Below the pieces are notes generated by a model. It saw only the letters and a list, made by a program, of their open reading frames with translations. It searched no databases and was not told where the DNA came from. A stretch of DNA of 34,365 bases from JACRIM01 sp964605185 (GTDB lineage: Bacteria > Planctomycetota > Phycisphaerae > UBA1845 > UTPLA1), in the NCBI GenBank assembly GCA_964605185.1, contig CAZSBF010000046.1:1-34365 (forward strand), in the 5' to 3' direction. The translations under genes were made by a program, and so were the position numbers. Below, one piece after another: positions 14,699 through 21,293 of the stretch. The first letter of the stretch is position 1. Every line of letters begins with the position of its first letter.

Positions 14699-15415
14699 AT
14701 GTTTGAATCAAAATCAGGCATCTTTCTCATCGCGGGGCTGGGCTTCTTCGCGCTGTCCTTCGTCGTCATGGCACTGCTGCCGTGGATGATCTATTACAAA
14801 GAGCCGGAACAGACTGTCGCCATGATGGCGCAAAAGGGCATGGTGCCGGAGTTCGCCGATCTGGCGGAGCGGTATCCCGAGCAGTTTAAGAAGCACTTCG
14901 GCGAAGTGAACTACAAGACCTATGCCGAGGCATTGCAACTGGGCCACGACGTGTATGTGGCCGAGGCGTGCTGGCATTGCCATTCGCAGTTCGTGCGGCC
15001 GGTGTCGAACGAAGATCTTCGTTGGGGCCCGGTGTCGCATGCGTTGGAATATCAGAACACGCTGCAGCGGCCGGTGCTGTTTGGAACGCGCCGCGTGGGG
15101 CCGGACTTGATTCGCGAGGCGGCACGTCGGCCGAATGATTGGCACGTGGCGCACTTCTACAATCCCCTGTCGGTGCAGCCCACGTCGGTGATGCCCGCGT
15201 ATTCATGGTTCCTGGATGAGCAGGGATACCCGAACAAGAAAGGCATGGCGATCATCACGTACATCCAATCGCTGGGGAGTTGGCTGCGGGAGTATCCGTA
15301 CTTCGAAGGCGACGGGCCGCTCGGGCCGGCGGCGCACCCCGAACAGCCTTATGGCGGTAAGCCGGTGCCGAAGCAGGTGGTGAACGCGCCGACGGAAAGG
15401 AGCCGTCAATCATGA
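14699..15415 (+). CDS. ccoO: cbb3-type cytochrome c oxidase monoheme subunit II (CcoO)
   Basis: This 238-residue membrane-anchored monoheme cytochrome c passes electrons to CcoN. A single N-terminal membrane segment covers residues 8-30. The heme site CWHCH is at residues 91-95 inside the family block CWHCHSQFVRP. The blocks FGTRRVGPDLIREA (about 128-142) and SVMPAYSWF, with axial Met165, are typical of CcoO. The C-terminal 30 or so residues (rich in Pro, Gly and Lys) extend slightly past the usual end. GAGGAGA lies 10 bases before the ATG. The stop overlaps the next ATG by 4 bases. Confidence 0.95.
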   Translation: MFESKSGIFLIAGLGFFALSFVVMALLPWMIYYKEPEQTVAMMAQKGMVPEFADLAERYPEQFKKHFGEVNYKTYAEALQLGHDVYVAEACWHCHSQFVRPVSNEDLRWGPVSHALEYQNTLQRPVLFGTRRVGPDLIREAARRPNDWHVAHFYNPLSVQPTSVMPAYSWFLDEQGYPNKKGMAIITYIQSLGSWLREYPYFEGDGPLGPAAHPEQPYGGKPVPKQVVNAPTERSRQS

Positions 15416-15732
15416 TTGCTCAACCCAATGAATCGCGAACCAAGCGGATTGTGATCGGGTGCATTGCCGTTGCAATTCTCGGTCCGGCGTCGTACGGATT
15501 TATTGAGAAACTGTATCTCTTCATCCTGGCGGTGAAAAAGGATCAGTTGGCGGGTTTCACGATTGTGCCGATTGCGAATTATCTGATCGTGACGGCGGGG
15601 ATGGTGTGCCTGCTGCTCTGGGCCACGCGGCATGGAATGTTTCGCAATATCGAAAAGCCCAAGTATGACATGCTGGAGCGCGAGGCTGAACTGGACGCAC
15701 TGGACGAACAGGCAAGGAAGAACGAGCCATGA
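15412..15732 (+). CDS. Small two-TM protein in the ccoQ position with a CcoS-like tail
   Basis: This 106-residue protein has two predicted membrane segments (about 13-40 and 50-70). After the second, the sequence WATRHGMFRNIEKPKYDMLE (70-89) resembles the conserved end of CcoS assembly proteins, where a membrane helix is followed by a short G-F-x-x-(L/I)-E-x-P-x-x-x-(I/M)-L pattern. CcoS is normally 50-70 residues with one helix, and CcoQ is also a single-helix protein, so this may be a CcoQ-CcoS-like composite or an unrelated cbb3 accessory subunit. The ATG overlaps the ccoO stop (ATGA) and its own stop overlaps the next ATG, so synthesis is coupled to the oxidase. There is no heme or copper motif. 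Confidence 0.7.
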   Translation: MIAQPNESRTKRIVIGCIAVAILGPASYGFIEKLYLFILAVKKDQLAGFTIVPIANYLIVTAGMVCLLLWATRHGMFRNIEKPKYDMLEREAELDALDEQARKNEP

Positions 15733-15896
15733 CAACGCCGCACGATGACGGCGCTCCGCAGAGCGAGGGCCGGTATCACACTTATGTCACGCACCATATT
15801 CCGTGGTATGTCCGTGCGTTGTGGATTTGCTTCTGGGTGGGCGCCATCTGGTATGTCGTGAAGTTCGCGATTCCGATGGCGAAGAACTATTTCTAA
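15729..15896 (+). CDS. 55-residue single-TM protein resembling the membrane anchor of CcoP
   Basis: This short gene encodes 55 residues. A polar N-terminus leads into THHIPWYVRALWICFWVGAI and one membrane helix (about 26-48), ending in AKNYF. The pattern P-x-W/Y-aromatic, a hydrophobic helix, then a Pro near its end is like the N-terminal anchor of CcoP (the conserved NPLPRWW region), but no heme domain follows. It is coupled on both sides: its ATG overlaps the preceding stop by 4 bases, and its TAA shares a base with the ATG of the CcoI gene. These overlaps and the lack of a gap make it a convincing real gene despite its size. It may dock the diheme lipoprotein onto CcoN-CcoO. Confidence 0.75.
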   Translation: MTTPHDDGAPQSEGRYHTYVTHHIPWYVRALWICFWVGAIWYVVKFAIPMAKNYF

Positions 15897-18049
15897 TGAA
15901 CGCAACCGACGAGCGAGGGGCGGCAGCATGCGACTTCTGTCACCTGCCGGTCGCGGGGGCCCATTCTTCTGACGGACCGTTGTATTGCTGCTATGGATGC
16001 CACCTGGCGGCGGATATTACGCGCGCCCGCGGAGAGGCCGGCCAACTGAACTGGATGCTGACGCGCATGGGCCTGTCGGTCTTTCTTTCGATGACCGTCA
16101 TGATGTTCAGCATGTATCTCTATCGCCAACACGGACTCAGCGCCGAGGAGGCAACGCCCCTTTCACTGCAACTTTCCAGTGTGATGCGTTTCTTGTGTCT
16201 CATCTTTTCGGTGCCGGTGTTCTTCATGCTGGGATGGCCGATCCTTGTGACGGCGATGGAAGGGGCGCGGCGCGGTGTCTATTCGACGGATGCATTGGTG
16301 GTGCTCGGCGTGGCGGCATCATTTGTGTATTCGTATGTCTCCACGCTGCGCGACAGCGGGGCCGTGTATTTCGAAACCGGGTGCGTGGTGTTGGTGTTCA
16401 TGACGCTGGGGCGATGGCTGGAAGCAAACGGAAAGCTGAAGGCGTCGAAGGCGGTGGCGTCGTTGGAGGGGTTGTATCCCGAGAAAGTGTCGATTGTGCG
16501 CGGCGATGGTGAACAGGAGGTTGCACCGGGTGAGGTGTGCGAAGGCGATGTCTTGATTGTTCATGCGGGCCAGCGCATCGCGGCGGATGGTGAGATTGTG
16601 CATGGGCGCGCCCACATCGACGAGAGCATGTTGACCGGCGAGAGTGTGCCCATCGTGAAGGAAGTCGGCGCGATCGTTCGAGCGGGGACGCTCAACGTGG
16701 ATGGGCTGCTGCGCCTACGCGCGACGTCGGTCGGCACGCACAGCACGATCGGCCGCATGGTGGCGTTGCTGGAGGAAGCCAAACGGTCGAAGGGAGCGTG
16801 GGAGCGGCTTACCGATCGGATCGCGACGGCATTTGTGCCGCTGACGCTGCTGCTCGCTGCGACGGGGTTTGCACTTGGTGTGCGTCGCGGCGGAATCGAC
16901 GGCGGGTTGATGTCGGCGATGGCGGTGCTGTTGATCGCCTGTCCGTGTGCGTTGGGCATTGCGACGCCGATGGCCGTGTGGGTGGCGCTGGGTCGTGCGG
17001 CGCGGAAGGGAATCCTCTTTCGCGGTGGCGACGTGATAGAGACATTAGCCGCGGCACGGGCGATCTGTTTCGACAAAACGGGAACGTTATCGACCGGCGG
17101 GGCGACTGTGACGGCGTTTCATTCGGCTGATGAGGCAAACGCCAAGGACGCGCTTCGTGCGGCGCGGCAACTGGCGGAGGGCTCGAACCATGTCTTGTCG
17201 AAGGCGATTGCGGAATATGCAAACTTACACCATCGCTGCGACGGAACGGCGGTGGAGGTGCGCACGGTGCCGGGCCGCGGCCTCATCGCGATAGCGAATG
17301 CAGAATCGACGATGCTCGGAAATCCCGCGATGATGAAAGAAAACGGCTGCATCATGGACGCGCACCTAAAGGAAACAGTGGAGCGAATTCGCACGGCCGG
17401 TTCACCGTTGGCGTGCATCGGTTGGGCGGGCGCTGTTCGCGGCGTGTTTGAGTTTTCGGAACGAATGCGACCTGAGGCGCGGTCCTCAATGGATGCGCTG
17501 CGACGCATGGGGTTGTCGCCGGTGGTGGTGACCGGTGACCATGAAGGACGGGCCGCGGCGATTGGCCAAATGCTTGATGTTGAAGCACACGGTGCATTGC
17601 GGCCGGGGGACAAGGTAGAGAAGATCAAAGGGCAGCGCGGCGCCTCCAGCGCGGTGGTGATGGTGGGTGACGGGATCAATGACGCGCCTGCGCTCGCGGC
17701 GGCCGACGTGGGCATTGCGATGGGCTGCGGCGCGGACATTACGCGCGAGAGCGGCGGCGTGTGCTTGCTTGGGGAGAATCTGCTTGGCATACCGTGGGCC
17801 ATTTCGCTGGCACGGCGCACGGTTCGGACGATCAAGGTCAATCTGTTTTGGGCGTTCGCTTATAACGTGGTAGGGATCGGGCTGGCGCTTTCGGGCAGGC
17901 TGAACCCGATCTTCGCGGCGTTTGCCATGCTGGCCAGCAGTGTGATGGTCATTGCCAATTCGCTGCGGTTGGGACATGGGGACGGCGAGGAGGTTTCCGG
18001 CATGGACGATGTTCGAGCCGGTACTCTCGTGATGGAGGCGGCGACGTGA
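15896..18049 (+). CDS. ccoI: Copper-translocating P-type ATPase for cbb3 assembly (CcoI/FixI)
   Basis: This 717-residue P1B-type ATPase probably supplies copper for CuB of CcoN. The N-terminus has a Cys-rich block (C12, C15, C31, C32, C35) like the metal-binding domain that opens CcoI/FixI proteins. A separate HMA domain with GMxCxxC, usual between it and the first helix, is missing. Catalytic parts: TGES (247-250), the transport motif CPC (349-351), phosphorylation site DKTGT (from Asp393) and GDGINDAP (591-598). The last helix contains the SSVMVIANSLRL pattern of copper ATPases. The usual HP dipeptide of the nucleotide domain reads NHVLSKAI (His432-Val433), an oddity. The ATG at 15896 shares one base with the preceding stop. 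The longer upstream frame overlaps the mini-gene and is rejected. Confidence 0.92.
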   Translation: MNATDERGAAACDFCHLPVAGAHSSDGPLYCCYGCHLAADITRARGEAGQLNWMLTRMGLSVFLSMTVMMFSMYLYRQHGLSAEEATPLSLQLSSVMRFLCLIFSVPVFFMLGWPILVTAMEGARRGVYSTDALVVLGVAASFVYSYVSTLRDSGAVYFETGCVVLVFMTLGRWLEANGKLKASKAVASLEGLYPEKVSIVRGDGEQEVAPGEVCEGDVLIVHAGQRIAADGEIVHGRAHIDESMLTGESVPIVKEVGAIVRAGTLNVDGLLRLRATSVGTHSTIGRMVALLEEAKRSKGAWERLTDRIATAFVPLTLLLAATGFALGVRRGGIDGGLMSAMAVLLIACPCALGIATPMAVWVALGRAARKGILFRGGDVIETLAAARAICFDKTGTLSTGGATVTAFHSADEANAKDALRAARQLAEGSNHVLSKAIAEYANLHHRCDGTAVEVRTVPGRGLIAIANAESTMLGNPAMMKENGCIMDAHLKETVERIRTAGSPLACIGWAGAVRGVFEFSERMRPEARSSMDALRRMGLSPVVVTGDHEGRAAAIGQMLDVEAHGALRPGDKVEKIKGQRGASSAVVMVGDGINDAPALAAADVGIAMGCGADITRESGGVCLLGENLLGIPWAISLARRTVRTIKVNLFWAFAYNVVGIGLALSGRLNPIFAAFAMLASSVMVIANSLRLGHGDGEEVSGMDDVRAGTLVMEAAT

Positions 18050-18759
18050 TTGCAGAGCTTGCACCCGTGCTTGCCGGGGGTTTTCTCGGATCGGCGCATT
18101 GCCTTGGCATGTGCGGTGGGTTTGCCGCGGCGATCGGCGCCGCCGAGGTGCCGTTCTGGCCGATCTTCGCGCGGCAGTTGGTGTACAACGTCGGCCGTGT
18201 CTTCACGTATGCATTCATGGGGTGCCTCGCGGGCGCGGGCGGGACGTATCTTTCCAACGTGCAGATCGGGCCTGTGAATGTGCAACAGGTTTTCTCGATT
18301 CTTGCCGGCGCGATCATGCTCTTGGTTGGACTGTCGGCGCTGCAGATCGTGCGCATGCCGGCATCGTGGATGAAATACACGACGGGATTGTTCAGCCCGC
18401 TGTTTGCGCACTTCCTCAACGCGCGCGGGTGGTTTGGGTATTTCGCCGCGGGAATTGCGAACGGTTTTCTGCCGTGCGGACTTGTCTATTCGTTCGTTGC
18501 GCTGGCCGCGGCGCGCGGCGATGTCGTTGGCGGCATGGCGGTCATGATTGCGTTCGGCCTGGGGACCATTCCGGCGATGATGCTGATTGGTTGCGGGGCG
18601 ACCTTTATGACGCATGCGACGCGGCGGCGAATCTATCGCGTGGCGGCGGTGTTTGTGATCGGATTGGGTGCGCTCACGGTGTGGCGCGGGTGGCCGCGGG
18701 AGTCGCCTTGCTGTCATGAGTCCGCCGCGCTATCTTCCAGCGTGGACGAAATTGAATGA
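18046..18759 (+). CDS. TauE/SafE-like (DsbD_2-type) membrane protein of the cbb3 operon
   Basis: This 237-residue inner-membrane protein has about six hydrophobic segments in two related halves. The first half carries SAHCLGMCGGF (Cys19 and Cys23) and the second NGFLPCGLVYSF. This pair is typical of the SafE/DsbD_2-type family often encoded beside ccoI/ccoS genes, where copper or thiol handling has been suggested. The GTG start overlaps the ccoI stop by 4 bases and its stop overlaps the next ATG by 4 bases. The C-terminal tail after the last helix is short and Ser-rich. The transported species is unknown; sulfite export is not implied by the context. Confidence 0.82.
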   Translation: MIAELAPVLAGGFLGSAHCLGMCGGFAAAIGAAEVPFWPIFARQLVYNVGRVFTYAFMGCLAGAGGTYLSNVQIGPVNVQQVFSILAGAIMLLVGLSALQIVRMPASWMKYTTGLFSPLFAHFLNARGWFGYFAAGIANGFLPCGLVYSFVALAAARGDVVGGMAVMIAFGLGTIPAMMLIGCGATFMTHATRRRIYRVAAVFVIGLGALTVWRGWPRESPCCHESAALSSSVDEIE

Positions 18760-19154
18760 GCCGCACTGCTGTTAATTTCCTGCTTGATTGTTTTCTGCTG
18801 TTGGTGCTTGGGGTCCTGATGTGGACGACGGCGGTGGTGCAGTTCATCTTCCCAGCCGGAACGAAGGCTGCGGGATGGGTGCTATGGGGGCTCGATTTCA
18901 ATTCGTGGCAGCGCGTGCAGGGCATCGTGTTCGCGGTATTCCTGCTGTCGGTGCTGGTGCATTTGATTCTGCATTGGACGTGGGTTTGCGGCTTCGTGGC
19001 GGCACGCGTCGGGAAGTTGCAAGGGCGACACATCTCGACGAACGAGGCGACGCGCACGGTTTACGGCGTTGCCATGCTGGCAATGATCCTGACCGTGCTT
19101 GGGGCAGCGGTGCTGGTGGCGCAATTGATGGTGCGGGCGCCGGCGGCAGGGTGA
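18756..19154 (+). CDS. DUF4405-like three-TM protein with paired histidines, last gene of the cbb3 operon
   Basis: This 132-residue membrane protein has hydrophobic segments near residues 8-31, 55-80 and 103-127. The second helix contains LVHLILHWTWV with His69 and His73, and is preceded by WGLDFNSWQRVQG. This helix and its Trp-rich end resemble DUF4405 proteins, which look like small cytochrome-b-type membrane proteins. Heme binding is possible but not shown. A shared operon with the oxidase suggests an electron-transfer or assembly partner. The ATG overlaps the preceding stop. The gene ends 10 bases before the convergent pectate-lyase-like gene, with no visible terminator between. Confidence 0.72.
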   Translation: MSRTAVNFLLDCFLLLVLGVLMWTTAVVQFIFPAGTKAAGWVLWGLDFNSWQRVQGIVFAVFLLSVLVHLILHWTWVCGFVAARVGKLQGRHISTNEATRTVYGVAMLAMILTVLGAAVLVAQLMVRAPAAG

Positions 19155-19164
19155 TGTCGGCCGG

Positions 19165-21045
19165 CTACGGCGTGATGCTGTTGATGTAGTCTTCGATGTT
19201 TAGATAGCCGTTGCGATCGGTGTCTTCGGTGCTGTCGGGGCGATTTACGTCTGATTGATGCAGCCACTCGAAATAGTCCGGGGCGCCGTCGAGGTCGCGG
19301 TCGGCGGGTAACCAGGGCGTGACGTTCGGCGGATACATATGCTCAATCAAAGCACGATCCGGAATGATTCGAGCGACGACCTCGAACCGGTAGATATCCG
19401 GCATGGCAAGGACACGCTCAAGGTCCTGTGGCAATTGCAGCCCATCCGTAAGCGTACAGGTCATTCGGCTGAGCATGGCGCGCTTGGCATCGTCAATGCT
19501 TTGGCCGGGAAGAATTCGGTACTGCCGGGGCAGACAGTGACGATCCGGGTCGTTTTGCGGCTTGAACACAAGCACATCGGCGCGCGTGCCGTCATGCGGA
19601 CCGATACGACGCAGTGCGGAATCCTGCAGGGGATCGTAGCCTTGCGGCGGCGCGCCAACGGGATTCTTTGCGATGACATAAGCCAATTCGTCGCACAATC
19701 GCTGATCGACGCCGTCGCGATAGGCGCCGCTTGCGCCGGCCGCGGCAAGCACTTGCTGCTGCATCAACCAATGGGTCATGGTGAAGACCGGAGGACCGGC
19801 TACCGGACTCGTGAGTTGATAGGGTGCCTGCAACGTGGGCGTTGACAGCTGCACTTGACAATACAGATTGGTGGGACCGCACTGGCCGGAATTGCGGACG
19901 AAGTACGACACGCCGACATCCCATTGCGGTTGGGATTGGAGCAATCGACGCGGGGCGAAGTTGCCGGCAAGGTACAACGCGGTGCGGCCGAGTGGGCTAT
20001 TGGGTTCGGAGACAATGATCAGGTCTTTGAGGTTCGTGTTGGAACTGGGTGAATCGAGGCCCATGTAGTATTCGTTGTTGATGAAATTAACCCGCGCGCC
20101 ACAGTCCAGGATGACCGGAAATGCCTCGGCCCAGTTGTAGCCGATGTTATTTCGAATATCGAATGTCGCGCCGCTTTTGATTCGCGGATTGCGCGCGGAG
20201 TTGTGAGCAAAAATGTTGTAAAGGAGTGAGAGGTTGGTGAGGTTGGAGGGTGCGGAACCATCCGAGGACGTTGCGCAAAGCATCCCCGAGCCGGCGGCAC
20301 CGTAGTCATTCCCATAGGTCGCCCCCTCCGCCATGATGCAATTCTGAATGGTGACGTTTTCCACGACGTCACCGATGCCGATGGTGTCGTCGATGCACCA
20401 TGCGAAGGAACAGTGATCCACCACCACATTTGTGACGGTGTGATTCGCCACCAACTGCTCATGATTGCCGACGCGATCGATCGTCAGAGCCTGAATGAAC
20501 AGACCCTGCAGGTAATCCAGCGCTTCATCAAAATAGGTCCGGAATCTCATGTAGCGCAGCACCACGTCGTTGGTTCGAATGATGATGCCGCGATGGGCGA
20601 TGATAATTCCGGGCGGCGGCGCGGTCTGGCCGGCGACGTAGACATAGGGAGAGTCAATCCGAATCGGCTCGTTGAGGATGATCGTGCCTCCGACGCGGAA
20701 GACCACGAAGCGCGGGCCGCTCGCCTCAAGCGCGGCGCGCAAACTTCCCGGTGCCGTGATGATCCGGCCCGTGGCGTCATCCCATACTTTGTCCGCGAGC
20801 GTGGTAACGAACATGATCCGCGGCGTCATACCGGGGAGACCGCGACCTCCAAACGCCTTAGCTCCAAAGCCGAACGCACCGGGAAAAACCGTGAGGGCAG
20901 ATTCCGGGACCGGCTCGTAGGTGAACTGCCCGACATCGGGCGAATGACCGGCCCGTCCCCCGAGAACCGCAGCGCCCCCTGCAAATACAGGTCCGGCAAT
21001 GCAGAATGCAACGGCGAATGCAACGAAACGTGTAAATAGGGACAT
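19165..21045 (-). CDS. Secreted pectate-lyase-like protein with C-terminal calcium-loop repeats
   Basis: This 626-residue exported protein has a signal peptide of about 22 residues (cleavage after GPVFA). It opens with FPGAFGFGAKAFGGRG, a hallmark of bacterial pectate lyases. A right-handed beta-helix follows: repeated short strands with GSLRAAL, VVDHCSFAW (about 208-216) and a RNPRIKSG block (285-292) that recalls the catalytic Arg region of family PL1. The C-terminus has two acidic calcium-type loops, DRDLDGAPDYFEW (from about 582) and DTDRNGYLNIEDY (from about 608), similar to dockerin or thrombospondin type 3 repeats. It probably degrades or binds a uronic-acid polysaccharide outside the cell; the exact substrate is unknown. 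The ATG at 21043-21045 was chosen because it begins the signal peptide; an upstream in-frame start adds 13 polar residues. GC content is like its neighbours. Confidence 0.82.
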   Translation of the reverse strand: MSLFTRFVAFAVAFCIAGPVFAGGAAVLGGRAGHSPDVGQFTYEPVPESALTVFPGAFGFGAKAFGGRGLPGMTPRIMFVTTLADKVWDDATGRIITAPGSLRAALEASGPRFVVFRVGGTIILNEPIRIDSPYVYVAGQTAPPPGIIIAHRGIIIRTNDVVLRYMRFRTYFDEALDYLQGLFIQALTIDRVGNHEQLVANHTVTNVVVDHCSFAWCIDDTIGIGDVVENVTIQNCIMAEGATYGNDYGAAGSGMLCATSSDGSAPSNLTNLSLLYNIFAHNSARNPRIKSGATFDIRNNIGYNWAEAFPVILDCGARVNFINNEYYMGLDSPSSNTNLKDLIIVSEPNSPLGRTALYLAGNFAPRRLLQSQPQWDVGVSYFVRNSGQCGPTNLYCQVQLSTPTLQAPYQLTSPVAGPPVFTMTHWLMQQQVLAAAGASGAYRDGVDQRLCDELAYVIAKNPVGAPPQGYDPLQDSALRRIGPHDGTRADVLVFKPQNDPDRHCLPRQYRILPGQSIDDAKRAMLSRMTCTLTDGLQLPQDLERVLAMPDIYRFEVVARIIPDRALIEHMYPPNVTPWLPADRDLDGAPDYFEWLHQSDVNRPDSTEDTDRNGYLNIEDYINSITP

Positions 21046-21293
21046 TGTTGCTCGGGGGCTGGAGGCTTCGTTTTGGGCGGGCAAGGGCTGGAGATACTTT
21101 GTGTGCCATCCACCTCACTGGCACTGATTCCCAGACGGATACAGTAAGAAAACGGCTCGCGCAAGTCAAGGCAGCCGTGAGGAACCGACTCTCGCAGAAC
21201 ATTTTGGAGTGCTCCAGTGAATGCGGTGTTCGCGCACGGCTTCGAGGGTACACTTCCCACACAGCGCGTCGCCGATTGCAGGACAACGAACCC
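21046..21293. other. Divergent region between the pectate-lyase-like gene and lnt
   Basis: This 248-base region holds the minus-strand promoter candidate and a 6-bp inverted repeat (21103-21108 gtgcca with 21119-21124 tggcac). No convincing plus-strand promoter was found. The Lnt frame is open through the whole region, but translation of it gives a basic sequence without membrane or signal character, so it is treated as noncoding. Confidence 0.4.
21141..21169 (-). promoter_or_regulatory. Candidate promoter for the pectate-lyase-like gene
   Basis: Reading the minus strand, TTGACT (21169-21164), a 17-base spacer and TACTGT (21146-21141) form a plausible sigma70-type pair. It would give a leader of about 90 bases before the ATG at 21045. 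The -35 is good and the -10 is weak. Confidence 0.4.

Noticed and set aside
15803..15895. Upstream extension of the CcoI frame
   Set aside because: It overlaps the 55-residue gene; the CcoI Cys-rich domain begins just after the ATG at 15896, which shares a base with the preceding stop.
21045..21293. Upstream extension of the Lnt frame by 83 codons
   Set aside because: It starts with TTG at the pectate-lyase-like start codon, and its basic content does not resemble an Lnt N-terminus; a later GTG is more plausible, though the exact start is uncertain.
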